From the NCBI RefSeq assembly GCF_000479005.1, contig NZ_AWXC01000037.1:1-64000 (forward strand): a DNA stretch of 64,000 nucleotides. Reading direction: 5' to 3'. The stretch's first letter is position 1. Each line of letters begins with the position of its first letter. Shown here one piece after another: positions 1 to 8,818 of this stretch. The stretch comes from Prevotella sp. BV3P1 (GTDB lineage: Bacteria > Bacteroidota > Bacteroidia > Bacteroidales > Bacteroidaceae). A program made the translations under genes and the position numbers. The notes below the pieces were generated by a model. The model had not been told where the DNA came from, did not search any database, and saw nothing but the letters and a program-made list of their open reading frames with translations.

Positions 1-15
1 TGAACCAGACAAGAC

Positions 16-115
16 AATGAACGCAAGCGTTCTGCGAATTAAACAAAACAGCCGACATAAACATATTGTGTGTCTTTGCCAAATTTGTTTCATTTGGTGA
101 ACGCTTGCGTTCATT
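16..115. repeat. Inverted repeat with twin 14-bp near-palindromes
   Basis: AATGAACGCAAGCGTTC (16-32) recurs as its exact reverse complement at 99-115, 66 bp apart. Each arm is itself nearly palindromic (GAACGC, a two-base centre, GCGTTC). It lies upstream of priA. It could be a paired operator or part of a larger element running off the window edge; the sequence alone does not decide. Confidence 0.6.
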
Positions 116-234
116 GAACCAAGCCATCGAATTCGTTCCATTTGTTCAATTCGTTGTTAAAGCAAATCAAATGACTGTTTTGTCAACAAGCAATCTTTTT
201 TAATTGTAATAGCTATGGGTTGCAACGCTGGGTT

Positions 235-265
235 TTTGTTGTTTCCGTGCTTTTTCTTAACTTTG
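235..265 (+). promoter_or_regulatory. Bacteroidetes-type promoter of priA
   Basis: TTTG (235-238) is followed after 19 bp by TAACTTTG (258-265), matching the Bacteroidetes consensus TTTG-N19-TAnnTTTG. Transcription would start near 270, which leaves only a few bases before the priA start codon. Confidence 0.65.
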
Positions 266-275
266 CGGCATGCTC

Positions 276-2546
276 ATGAAGTATGTAGATGTCATTGTTC
301 CGCTGCCTTTGGAAGGCACGTTTACCTATTCGGTTCCGCACAACTTGGCTGACAGGGTGCGGTTTGGCGTGCGTGTGGCCGTGACGTTTGGTTCCTCGAA
401 GGTGCATACCGCCATCGTGGTGAGGGTGCATCAGGATAAACCCGCCTTTAACGTTAAAGACATCGTTGACGTGATTGATGACCAACCCATGCTTCTGGAG
501 CAGCAATACCAGCTGTGGCAGTGGCTGTCGGCGTACTACATGGCCCCGCTCGGTGATGTGTACAATGCCGCTTTGCCTGCCGGACTGAAGGTGGAGGAGA
601 ATTATAAGCCTCGTACGGAGACGTATATCGACCTGTGCGAGCCGCTGCGCAACGAACAATCGCTGAACGTGGCCCTTGACATGCTGAAGCGAGCGCGCAA
701 CCAGCGCGAGGCTCTCATGCACTTCTTGCACATCTCACACTGGGAAACGATTGAGGGAACGCAGACTGCAGAGCCGGTGGTCGACATCACCCGGGAGGAG
801 TTGATGAATGTGTCGCGCTGTTCGTATGCCGTCATCAAGAGTCTGGTAGAGCGGAAAATACTGTTCACCTACGAGCGGGAGGTGGGACGGCTCAATGACC
901 ATGGGGAGGAACATCTTGAAAATGTAAAACGTTTGAATGAGGCCCAACAGGAAGCGTACAACCAGATTGTTTTTCAATTTCTCAAGAAAAACGTGGTTTT
1001 GCTGCATGGCGTCACCTCCAGTGGCAAAACCGAAATCTACATACACCTTATTAAAAAGGCACTCGAGGAAAAGAAGCAGGTGCTGTATCTGTTGCCTGAG
1101 ATAGCCCTCACGGTGCAAATTACCAGTAGGCTAAGACATGTGTTTGGCGACAAACTGGGCATCTACCATTCTAAATATAGTGATGCCGAACGTGTTGAAA
1201 TATGGAAAAAACAGCTTTCGCACCATCCATACGAGGTGGTATTGGGTGCGCGCAGTGCCGTGTTTCTGCCTTTTCAGCGGCTTGGATTGGTCATCATTGA
1301 TGAAGAACACGAAACCTCTTTCAAGCAACAAGACCCCTCGCCGCGCTATCATGCACGGTCGGCAGCCATCGTGTTGGCAAGGATGTATGGCGCGAAGACC
1401 TTGTTAGGGACGGCCACTCCGTCGGTGGAAAGCTATTATAACGCCTGCCAGGGCAAGTATGGACTGGTGACCTTGACCTCGCGGTACAAGGATATTCAGC
1501 TGCCGGAGATTAGGGTGGTGGACACGAAGGATCTGCAACGGCGCAAGATGATGACGGGACCTTTCTCGCCACCGCTCATTGCTGCCGTCAACGATGCGTT
1601 GAAGAGCGGGCAGCAAGTCATTCTCTTTCAGAACCGACGAGGCTTCGCACCGATGATAGAGTGCCGCACTTGCGGTTGGGTTCCAAAGTGCACCAACTGT
1701 GATGTGTCGCTCACCATGCACAAAAGCATGAATTTGTTGACCTGTCATTATTGTGGTTACACCTATCGCATACCCACGGTTTGCCCCGCATGTGGCGGCA
1801 CCGACCTGCGTGGTCGTGGCTATGGAACGGAGAAAGTGGAGGAGTATGTGGGGCAATTGTTCCCCGAGGCGCGTGTCGCCCGCATGGACTTGGACACTAC
1901 CCGCACCCGCAACGCCTACGGAAGGATTATCGATGACTTCTCTTCCGGTCGCACCAATCTGCTCATCGGCACGCAGATGGTGAGCAAAGGACTTGACTTC
2001 GACCGGGTTAGTGTGGTGGGAATACTCAATGCCGACGCCATGCTGAACTATCCAGACTTCCGCGCTTACGAACACGCCTTCATGATGATGGCGCAGGTAA
2101 GCGGTAGGGCCGGGCGTAAAGGGCAGCGGGGAAAAGTGTTTTTGCAGACCAAAAACAAGGAGCTACCCATCATCAGACAGGTGGTGGAAAATGACTATCA
2201 AGGATTTTATGAGGCACTGTTGGATGAACGGAGAATGTTTTCTTATCCGCCCTTCCATCGGTTGGTATACGTTTTCTTGCGTCACCGGCACGACGAAGTG
2301 GTGGAGTCGGCCGGCATAGAGATGGGCAGCAGGCTCAGACAAGGATTGGGTGATCGTATTTTAGGTCCTGACAAACCTTCGATAGCGCGCGTTAAAAACC
2401 TGCATATCCGCAAGATTGTCATCAAATTGGAGAACGGTATCGACCAAAAGGCCGTGCGCCATTACTTGCGTACCGTGCAGCAACAACTCTTGCAGGACAA
2501 GCGATATGCTGCCCTGCAAGTGTACTATGACGTGGATCCGCTATAG
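276..2546 (+). CDS. priA: Primosomal replication-restart helicase PriA
   Basis: PriA recognises stalled forks and D-loops, unwinds DNA 3' to 5' and reloads the replisome. The protein is about 756 residues, normal for the family. It opens with the MKYVDVIVPLPL segment typical of the PriA DNA-binding region. A Walker A motif (GVTSSGKTE) lies near residue 245, DEEH near 342 and TATPS further on. A zinc-binding cluster of paired cysteines (CRTC, CTNC, CHYC, CPAC) splits the helicase lobes, which is diagnostic of PriA. An ATG at 270 also exists in frame, but the promoter at 235-265 puts the transcript start at about 270, so the ATG at 276 is the better start. The gene ends inside the left arm of the palindromic element at 2545-2740 and faces a convergent gene. 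Confidence 0.95.
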   Translation: MKYVDVIVPLPLEGTFTYSVPHNLADRVRFGVRVAVTFGSSKVHTAIVVRVHQDKPAFNVKDIVDVIDDQPMLLEQQYQLWQWLSAYYMAPLGDVYNAALPAGLKVEENYKPRTETYIDLCEPLRNEQSLNVALDMLKRARNQREALMHFLHISHWETIEGTQTAEPVVDITREELMNVSRCSYAVIKSLVERKILFTYEREVGRLNDHGEEHLENVKRLNEAQQEAYNQIVFQFLKKNVVLLHGVTSSGKTEIYIHLIKKALEEKKQVLYLLPEIALTVQITSRLRHVFGDKLGIYHSKYSDAERVEIWKKQLSHHPYEVVLGARSAVFLPFQRLGLVIIDEEHETSFKQQDPSPRYHARSAAIVLARMYGAKTLLGTATPSVESYYNACQGKYGLVTLTSRYKDIQLPEIRVVDTKDLQRRKMMTGPFSPPLIAAVNDALKSGQQVILFQNRRGFAPMIECRTCGWVPKCTNCDVSLTMHKSMNLLTCHYCGYTYRIPTVCPACGGTDLRGRGYGTEKVEEYVGQLFPEARVARMDLDTTRTRNAYGRIIDDFSSGRTNLLIGTQMVSKGLDFDRVSVVGILNADAMLNYPDFRAYEHAFMMMAQVSGRAGRKGQRGKVFLQTKNKELPIIRQVVENDYQGFYEALLDERRMFSYPPFHRLVYVFLRHRHDEVVESAGIEMGSRLRQGLGDRILGPDKPSIARVKNLHIRKIVIKLENGIDQKAVRHYLRTVQQQLLQDKRYAALQVYYDVDPL

Positions 2547-2740
2547 GGCGGTTCTATAAATTACCACCGTAAAGTTTTATTTATGTTGGGCGGTTTACGT
2601 TTTGTCATCTTGCGGTCTTTTTTTTGTTCAATTTGCTTGTTCGTTCAGTCGTATAGCTCGCTATACTCCTTCACTCACAAACAAATTGACCAGCAAAAAC
2701 AGCCTCGCAATCTGACAAAGCTAATTTATAGAAACGCCCT
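2545..2740. repeat. 196-bp imperfect palindrome between convergent genes
   Basis: The 19-base left arm (2545-2563, AGGGCGGTTCTATAAATTA) and right arm (2722-2740) are inverted copies with one mismatch. Inside are further complementary blocks: TTTGTCATCTTGCG against CGCAATCTGACAAA, CAATTTG against CAAATTG, and a GTATAGC-TC-GCTATAC core at 2652-2667. The left arm overlaps the priA stop codon. The element could end transcription from both sides. Its form resembles a MITE-like or REP-like intergenic element, and I recall similar GTATAG-core palindromes in other Bacteroidales genomes. Confidence 0.7.
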
Positions 2741-2759
2741 TTAGCGAAAGAAGCGTGAT

Positions 2760-4835
2760 TTAGTCCTCACGAGGTTTCTCTTTCTTCTTCTCTTCTTCCG
2801 GATATGATATTCGTGTGTGGTAAATGGCCTTCAGTCGTTCTATCAATACCTGCTTGGCTTGTAACACATCCCTGAAGGTAATGGGGCAATTGGTGAAGGC
2901 ACCGCGCTTCACTTGTCCGTCAATGATTTTGTTGGTGAGCTCTGTTATGCTCTCTTCCGTGTACTCGGGAAGTGAACGAGAGGCAGCCTCAACAGAGTCG
3001 GACATCATCAAGATGGCTTGTTCGCGCGTGAAAGGATCGGGTCCCGGATAGGAGAATGGTGCAGGATCTACCTCCTCATCGGGATGTTCATTCTTGTATT
3101 GTATGTAAAAATAACTTGCCGTGCTGGTGCCATGATGGGTCAATATGAAGTCTTTGATAAAGGATGGCAGGTTGTTTTGCTCAGCCAATTTTACGCCATC
3201 AGGCACATGACTCACGATGATGCGGGCACTCTCCTTCGGCGACAGGCCATCGTGTGGGTTGGCTCCTACTTGATTTTCGGTGAAAAAAGCGGGGTTGTTC
3301 ATCTTCCCAATGTCATGATACAGGGCGCCGGTACGCACCAATAGGGCGTTGGCCTCAATCTTATTGGCAATCTCAGCGGCCAGGTTGGCCACGGTAATGG
3401 AGTGCTGGAAGGTGCCAGGAGCTATCTCGCTGAGGTTGCGAAGGATGCCCCGGTTGGTGTTGGACAGCTCGAATAGCGTGACATTGGATGTGAAGCCAAA
3501 CATCTTTTCGATGACATACATCAGCGGATAAGACAGCAACAGCAGTACGGCATTAGCTGCAAAGTGGTAATACATGTCGATGTCAAGCTTGTCGAGCGAG
3601 CTGTTTTGCATGAGTTGTAGCGCGAAATAAACCACCGCATACGATAGTCCTACGAGGATAGCTGTCTTAAATACCTGCGATCGTTGTGTGAGTTCGCGAA
3701 GGGAATAGATGGCTACCAGGGCCGCAACGATTTGCATAATGATGAATTCGTATTGATATTTCACCGCTGCGGCACAGATCAGGATGATGATGCACTGTGT
3801 GACAAATGCCGTTCTTGAATCCATGAACATGCGTACAAAGATGGCTGCGGTGGCCAATGGCAGGATGTACACGCTGAATAAACTGTGCTTCATCATCAGT
3901 GACACGATGATGGGGAACAGCGTGATGAGCACATAAAGCATCATGATGCTGCGCGGCTTGCTGAAATAATCTTTGCGGAAAAGCGATAAATAGACCGTGA
4001 ACAGAATGATGAGGATGCTCACATAGAGCAGTTGGCCATAAAAAGTGGTCTTGGTTTCTTGTTCAGAAACGTTTCTGCGCTGCATCTCTCGCTCGTATGA
4101 GTTCAATACCCGATAGGTGTATTCATCAACAATGTCGCCCCGGTCGATTATCTTTTGCCCACTAATCACCATGCCGCTGGCTATCGGAATGCTGCTCAAA
4201 AGGTCGTTGAGTTCAGTTTCACTCCGGTCTTTGTCATAAATCAAGTTGGGCTGTAGGTAGAAGTTAAGGTTGCATCGCTGCAATAATTGGCGATAAGGAG
4301 CCAGCTTGTTGTCGGCAAACAGCTGTTCGTAGGCCGACAAGGTAGAGTAAACGCAATTGACTTGGACGCTCTGTGCCGCCTTGCCATTTACCACTCTGAC
4401 CATGTTGGTCGAATCTTTTGCGAATCGATTATATTCGGGTGTGTTGATAATGCCTGTCTGATAGAGACGATGAAACCGATCCAAAAGGATGTGCATGTAT
4501 GCCGCTGGCAAGCCTGGCACGCCCAACTTGAAGTCGTTTTTGAATCGTTCTATCTGCTCTTTCTCCACACTTGCCTTATAATTGAAGTAGGGTTGGAAAT
4601 ACTGCATCAGCGAGTCTTTCTCCTGTTGGATGGCCTCATCTGTCTTATAAATGGGGAAATCAAAGGTGGCAATGAATGAATGATACATCCAAGGCTTGTC
4701 CACATCGTAATGAAACTGCTGTGACGTGTCGCGTGGAAGGCTCCATACAATGAGCACAACGGTAACCACCACGAGTATAATCCTCGTTAAAATGCTTTGC
4801 CAGTTTTGCGTATCTGCTATGTTAAATTTACTCAT
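2760..4835 (-). CDS. 7TM-HD family phosphohydrolase (PgpH/YqfF type)
   Basis: Members of this family are membrane phosphodiesterases; PgpH of Listeria hydrolyses cyclic di-AMP. The 691-residue product has one N-terminal membrane segment (about residues 12-32), a long extracytoplasmic region of the 7TMR-HDED type, a block of about seven hydrophobic helices (about 280-450) and a cytoplasmic HD domain with YHDIGK (His507-Asp508) followed by metal-site motifs such as LTHHGT. The C-terminal end is lysine/glutamate-rich. An upstream in-frame ATG at 4949 would add 38 residues before the membrane segment without family resemblance, so the ATG at 4835 is preferred. It converges with priA across the palindromic element. 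Cyclic di-AMP as substrate is inferred from the family. Confidence 0.88.
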   Translation of the reverse strand: MSKFNIADTQNWQSILTRIILVVVTVVLIVWSLPRDTSQQFHYDVDKPWMYHSFIATFDFPIYKTDEAIQQEKDSLMQYFQPYFNYKASVEKEQIERFKNDFKLGVPGLPAAYMHILLDRFHRLYQTGIINTPEYNRFAKDSTNMVRVVNGKAAQSVQVNCVYSTLSAYEQLFADNKLAPYRQLLQRCNLNFYLQPNLIYDKDRSETELNDLLSSIPIASGMVISGQKIIDRGDIVDEYTYRVLNSYEREMQRRNVSEQETKTTFYGQLLYVSILIILFTVYLSLFRKDYFSKPRSIMMLYVLITLFPIIVSLMMKHSLFSVYILPLATAAIFVRMFMDSRTAFVTQCIIILICAAAVKYQYEFIIMQIVAALVAIYSLRELTQRSQVFKTAILVGLSYAVVYFALQLMQNSSLDKLDIDMYYHFAANAVLLLLSYPLMYVIEKMFGFTSNVTLFELSNTNRGILRNLSEIAPGTFQHSITVANLAAEIANKIEANALLVRTGALYHDIGKMNNPAFFTENQVGANPHDGLSPKESARIIVSHVPDGVKLAEQNNLPSFIKDFILTHHGTSTASYFYIQYKNEHPDEEVDPAPFSYPGPDPFTREQAILMMSDSVEAASRSLPEYTEESITELTNKIIDGQVKRGAFTNCPITFRDVLQAKQVLIERLKAIYHTRISYPEEEKKKEKPRED

Positions 4836-5006
4836 TTTGTCACAAAAAATAGGTATCTTGTTCTGAAACGTGTTGATAGATGGGATGTAATCCCTATAAG
4901 GCTCGTATGTGTACCATGACCCTTTTGACAGTTCATGATACAGGGTCATTCTACCTTATGTCATGCGAAAATACAAAAAAAATACGCTATAATGCAAAAA
5001 AATGAC

Positions 5007-5014
5007 TACTTTTG
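5007..5014 (+). promoter_or_regulatory. -7 promoter box of gltX
   Basis: TACTTTTG matches TAnnTTTG exactly. It overlaps the in-frame ATG at 5002, so that ATG cannot be the translation start if this promoter is used. No clear TTTG is seen about 19 bp upstream. Confidence 0.55.
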
Positions 5015-5049
5015 CACAAAATTTAATATCTTATCTTCATTTATTAAAA

Positions 5050-6588
5050 ATGGCAGAAAGAAAAGTAAGGGTGCGATTTGCACCCAGTCCTACCGGTGCT
5101 TTACATATTGGTGGAGTACGAACAGCGTTGTATAATTATCTTTTCGCACGTCAGCATGGTGGCGATCTCGTGTTTAGAATCGAGGACACCGACTCTCATC
5201 GCTTCGTTCCTGGAGCCGAAGAATATATCCTTGAGTCATTCAAATGGTTGGGCATCCAGTTCGATGAAGGCGTTTCTTTCGGCGGAGAGCATGGCCCTTA
5301 TCGTCAAAGCGAGCGTCGCGAGATATACAAGACGTACGTTCAGCAATTGCTGGATGCAGGTAAGGCTTATTATGCCTTTGACACTCCGGAGGAGTTGGAG
5401 GCCAAGAGAAACGAATTAAAAAACTTCCAATACGATGCTCATACGCGCATGCAGATGCGCAATTCGTTAACCATGACGCTCGATGAGTGCCAACAACGCA
5501 TCGCGGATGGCGAGCAATATGTGGTGCGTTTCTTGGTAGAACCTGGTCGTGAAATACATGTACAGGACTTGATTCGCGGCGAAGTGATTGTCAAAAGCGA
5601 CATCCTCGATGACAAGGTGTTATATAAGAGTGCTGACGAGCTCCCCACTTACCATCTGGCCAACATAGTTGATGACCATCTGATGGAGATTACACACGTC
5701 ATCAGAGGTGAGGAATGGTTGCCCAGTGCACCCCTGCATGTGTTGCTCTACGAGGCGTTTGGCTGGACCGACAACATGCCTTCGTTTGCCCATCTGCCCC
5801 TATTGTTGAAGCCGGAAGGCAAGGGTAAGCTGTCAAAACGTGATGGTGATCGCCTGGGCTTCCCTGTCTTTCCGCTGGAATGGCACGACCCCAAGACGAG
5901 TGAAGTGTCGTCAGGATTCCGCGAGAGCGGTTATTTCCCCGAGGCAGTGGTTAACTTCCTGGCTCTTTTGGGGTGGAATCCGGGAACCGATCAAGAGATT
6001 TTTTCACTCAGCGAGTTGGTTGATGCCTTCGACATCACACGCTGTTCCAAGGCCGGAGCCAAGTATGATTACCAGAAAGGCATTTGGTTCAACCACGAAT
6101 ACATGTTGCAGAAGAGTGATGATGAGATAGCCGATCTCTTCGCACCCATCGTCGCCAACAACGGCGTTGATGAGTCGATGGATCGTATCCGCCAGGTGGT
6201 TCACATGATGAAAGACCGTGTCGACTTTGTAAAAGAGCTTTGGCCGTTATGTTCTTTCTTCTTCGTAGCACCGCTGGAGTACGACATGAAGACCGTTCGC
6301 AAGCGTTGGAAACCCTATTCGGCAGAGCAGATGACCGAGCTGGCCGACTTACTGGAAGGTCTTGACGATTTCTCCATTGAGAATCAAGAGCAGCATGTCA
6401 TGAACTGGGTTAAAGAGAAAGATTACAAACTGGGTGATGTTATGAATGCGTTCCGTCTGACGTTGGTAGGAATAGGCAAAGGCCCGGGCATGTTCGACAT
6501 CTCGGCTTTTCTGGGTAAGAACGAAACATTAAGGCGTTTGCGCAAGGCCATCGAGGAGATTCCCACCGTGGCTTCTCATCTTGCCTGA
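5050..6588 (+). CDS. gltX: Glutamyl-tRNA synthetase
   Basis: This class I aminoacyl-tRNA synthetase charges tRNA-Glu in the cytoplasm. The 512-residue protein starts [16 protein letters not shown]. The HIGH signature is HIGG at residues 19-22 and the KMSKS loop appears as KLSKR at 260-264, both normal for bacterial GluRS. The C-terminal anticodon-binding part is present, with total length close to the family norm. An in-frame ATG at 5002 would add 16 residues but overlaps the promoter box at 5007-5014, so the start is placed at 5050. waaA follows after 35 bp on the same strand and is probably co-transcribed. Confidence 0.96.
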   Translation: MAERKVRVRFAPSPTGALHIGGVRTALYNYLFARQHGGDLVFRIEDTDSHRFVPGAEEYILESFKWLGIQFDEGVSFGGEHGPYRQSERREIYKTYVQQLLDAGKAYYAFDTPEELEAKRNELKNFQYDAHTRMQMRNSLTMTLDECQQRIADGEQYVVRFLVEPGREIHVQDLIRGEVIVKSDILDDKVLYKSADELPTYHLANIVDDHLMEITHVIRGEEWLPSAPLHVLLYEAFGWTDNMPSFAHLPLLLKPEGKGKLSKRDGDRLGFPVFPLEWHDPKTSEVSSGFRESGYFPEAVVNFLALLGWNPGTDQEIFSLSELVDAFDITRCSKAGAKYDYQKGIWFNHEYMLQKSDDEIADLFAPIVANNGVDESMDRIRQVVHMMKDRVDFVKELWPLCSFFFVAPLEYDMKTVRKRWKPYSAEQMTELADLLEGLDDFSIENQEQHVMNWVKEKDYKLGDVMNAFRLTLVGIGKGPGMFDISAFLGKNETLRRLRKAIEEIPTVASHLA

Positions 6589-6623
6589 TGCAAAAACGCT
6601 GAATAGGAAAACCTCTCTGCATC

Positions 6624-7841
6624 GTGTACCAAGTAGCCATATACCTCTATCTGTGCGGTGTTGCCGTTGTCAGTATCTTCAGTAAGAAAGTTAAGAAGAT
6701 GTGGAAGGGCGAACGCCAGACCCTTGATATCCTCAAGAGCAAGGTCAATCCCAACCATCAATATATCTGGTTCCATGCCGCTTCGTTAGGTGAATTCGAG
6801 CAAGGGCGGCCGTTGATTGAGCGAATCCGCACCGATTATCCTGAATATAAAATACTGCTGACGTTTTTTTCGCCCTCGGGTTACGAGGTGAGGAAGAACT
6901 ATGAGCATGCCGACATTGTGTGCTATCTGCCCATAGACACCATCCGCAACGCCCGCAGGTTTTTGAGAACGGTGCGTCCGTGCATGGCCTTCTTCATCAA
7001 ATACGAGTTTTGGTACAATTACCTGCACATCCTCAAGCACCGCAATGTACCCGTTTACAGTGTCAGTAGCATCTTCCGTGAAAACCAAATCTTTTTCCAT
7101 TGGTACGGCATGGGCTATGGCCACGTGCTGAAATGCTTTACCCATTTCTTCGTACAGAACCATCAAAGTGTGGAGCTGTTGAACCGTCTTGGCATCAGAA
7201 AGGTCGACGTGGTTGGTGATACGCGTTTCGATCGGGTACTGCAAATCAAGGAGTTGGCCAAGCAGTTGCCCATCGTCGAGGCTTTCAAGGATGGTCGGAA
7301 GGTGTTCGTAGTAGGCTCAAGTTGGGAGCCTGATGAAGACGTTTTCGTCCCATTCATGAACGAACATCGGGATTGGAAACTGATTATTGCGCCCCATGTC
7401 ATTGCCGAAAGTCATCTGAAGACGATTGAACAGAAATTACAACTCCGCACCGTTCGCTACACGCAGACCACGCCAGAGGAGGCGCGCGATGCCCAATGCC
7501 TTATTATTGACTGCTTCGGACTGCTGTCAAGTGTTTATCATTACGGTGAGGTGGCCTACGTTGGAGGCGGATTTGGCGCAGGTATTCACAATGTATTGGA
7601 AGCCGCCGTGTGGGGCATCCCGGTCATCTTCGGCCCCAACAACCAACGCTTCCAAGAAGCACAGCAGCTCAAGCCCGTTCATGCAGGGATTGAAATCACC
7701 GATCAGACGACGTTCGCAACGGTGATGTCCCAATTCATGACCCGGCCCGATGTTTTGCAACAGTGTGGGCAGGCGGCCGAAACGTTTGTCGTAGAGCGTG
7801 CCGGAGCTACCGAGAAAATATTAAAGCTCATTAAGATTTGA
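6624..7841 (+). CDS. waaA: 3-deoxy-D-manno-octulosonic acid (Kdo) transferase
   Basis: WaaA (KdtA, family GT30) transfers Kdo from CMP-Kdo to lipid A precursor at the cytoplasmic face of the inner membrane. The 405-residue product has an N-terminal hydrophobic anchor (about residues 4-20), the conserved ASLGE segment with the presumed catalytic base Glu57, and a C-terminal GT-B lobe with FGAGIHNVLEAAVWGIPVIFGP. Length and motif order are typical. It lies 35 bp after gltX and ends before a hairpin terminator at 7879-7911, which suggests a gltX-waaA transcript. Confidence 0.93.
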   Translation: MYQVAIYLYLCGVAVVSIFSKKVKKMWKGERQTLDILKSKVNPNHQYIWFHAASLGEFEQGRPLIERIRTDYPEYKILLTFFSPSGYEVRKNYEHADIVCYLPIDTIRNARRFLRTVRPCMAFFIKYEFWYNYLHILKHRNVPVYSVSSIFRENQIFFHWYGMGYGHVLKCFTHFFVQNHQSVELLNRLGIRKVDVVGDTRFDRVLQIKELAKQLPIVEAFKDGRKVFVVGSSWEPDEDVFVPFMNEHRDWKLIIAPHVIAESHLKTIEQKLQLRTVRYTQTTPEEARDAQCLIIDCFGLLSSVYHYGEVAYVGGGFGAGIHNVLEAAVWGIPVIFGPNNQRFQEAQQLKPVHAGIEITDQTTFATVMSQFMTRPDVLQQCGQAAETFVVERAGATEKILKLIKI

Positions 7842-7878
7842 CGAGCCTTTTCCATGCCGCATTCAGTTAAATGCTGGT

Positions 7879-7911
7879 AAAAGGTTAGTCTTACGCCGAG
7901 GCTAACCTTTT
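7879..7911. terminator. Bidirectional hairpin terminator after waaA
   Basis: AAAAGGTTAG (7879-7888) pairs with CTAACCTTTT (7902-7911) around a 13-base loop, with T-rich sequence after it. It also covers the stop codon of the truncated kinase remnant on the other strand, so it once served two convergent genes. Confidence 0.75.
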
Positions 7912-8060
7912 GCTTTTTCTATCAATTCGGTCGGAAGCGTGGGCATGGCACCATGCTGTGTGCAGACGTATGCACTCACTTCCACAGCCAGTTGGTGGGT
8001 TTCGCTCATGCGCTTGCCATTCAACAGCGCAGCCACGAACGAACCCGTGAACGAATCACC
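7902..8060 (-). pseudogene. C-terminal remnant of a PfkB-family sugar kinase
   Basis: About 52 codons are left of a ribokinase/fructokinase-type gene that normally has about 300. The surviving part starts at the GDSFTG motif, which carries the catalytic aspartate of the family (usually GAGDSF), continues through the typical AHQLAVEVSAYVCTQHGAMP-like C-terminal helix region, and ends at an intact stop. Everything upstream of the motif is missing: reading back, the frame runs into the 22-bp repeat array at 8104-8191. The coding remnant has no internal stop and its terminator is intact, suggesting a fairly recent deletion. An ATG at 8129 inside the array could in theory start a 75-residue peptide, but it would lack the substrate and most of the nucleotide site. 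Confidence 0.75.
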
Positions 8061-8103
8061 TAATCTTTTCAAAACGGTTGAGTTTGTAGGTACGTTTTTA
8101 ATT

Positions 8104-8191
8104 GCATTGACTTTGGTGCTTAAACTCATTGACTTTGATGCCTAAACTCATTGACTTTGGTGCCCAATCTCCATGAGTTTGGCTTTCAACA
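8104..8191. repeat. Array of four 22-bp units (array 1)
   Basis: Four units in exact 22-bp register begin at 8104, 8126, 8148 and 8170. The core is TCATTGACTTTGG in units 1-3 (with a G for the first T in unit 1 and an A for one G in unit 2), followed by TGC plus two pyrimidines and AAAC or AATC. Unit 4 is more diverged (TCCATGAGTTTGG). The same layout recurs at 34790-34877 and in weaker form elsewhere. Units abut directly, without spacers, so this is not a CRISPR. Confidence 0.85.
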
Positions 8192-8612
8192 TTCTTGATA
8201 TTTATAAGTAACTATATATCAGTTTGTTAGGGGATTGGTATTGAAAGACTTTTTCTGCCGTATCGACTGGTCTTCAAACCCCTTGAGAGTTTTCATCTTG
8301 ATGTGGTTACCGTATGCCGTATGGCCTTTTTGGTTGCGGCTTTTCACGTTGCGTTTTAGCGCATACGAGAAGGTTCCGACGTGTATGTTGGTTTGCCAGT
8401 AGATGGTGTCTGCCTGTTGAATCTGTTTCAAGGCAGCTTCTGTTCCACAGATAAAGGATGGCAAAGATGGGGCATGTAAATAACTGTTGAGTTGTTAAAA
8501 GTGGTTAGAAAAAGGTTGTGCAATGACAGGCTGACCGCTTACAGAGTGCCGATATCTATCTATCGCAGCAGCACAAAGATAGCATAATCCACAGGAACGG
8601 CAAAATAATTGC
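8192..8612. other. Intergenic region with no convincing gene
   Basis: The only open frame of note is a minus-strand 81-codon ORF (8219-8464). It resembles no family I recognise and has no clear ribosome-binding site. It may be the remains of a decayed gene, like the kinase fragment beside it. No tRNA-like or mobile-element structure was seen. Confidence 0.4.
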
Positions 8613-8642
8613 TTGGTTTTTCAAACATATTACGTACCTTTG
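8613..8642 (+). promoter_or_regulatory. Promoter of the GH2/CotH gene pair
   Basis: TTG (8613-8615), 19 bp, then TACCTTTG (8635-8642) fits the Bacteroidetes promoter closely. It leaves an untranslated leader of about 170 bases before the glycosidase gene, long enough to hold a regulatory element, though no clear structure was recognised in it. Confidence 0.65.
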
Positions 8643-8818
8643 TAGATGACAGATTGGGCCTATACAGAGCAAGTTTACAGGCTTTGTGTTTGGCTTACAC
8701 AGTCTTTGTCCTGTTTATTCTTACGGAATGCCGGCTTTTTCGATGGCTGGATCGAGAAAATACGATGATGTTTGAGAATAGAACTTGATTGAACTGAACA
8801 ACCTATAACCTTCGCCAC

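Noticed and set aside
5002-5049. Longer N-terminus for glutamyl-tRNA synthetase
   Set aside because: The ATG at 5002 overlaps the TACTTTTG promoter box and would not be on the transcript.
8104-8191. CRISPR array
   Set aside because: Units are 22 bp and abut with no unique spacers of 25 bp or more, and no cas gene is present.
8219-8464. Minus-strand open frame of 81 codons
   Set aside because: No recognisable family and no ribosome-binding site; kept only as a note in the intergenic description.
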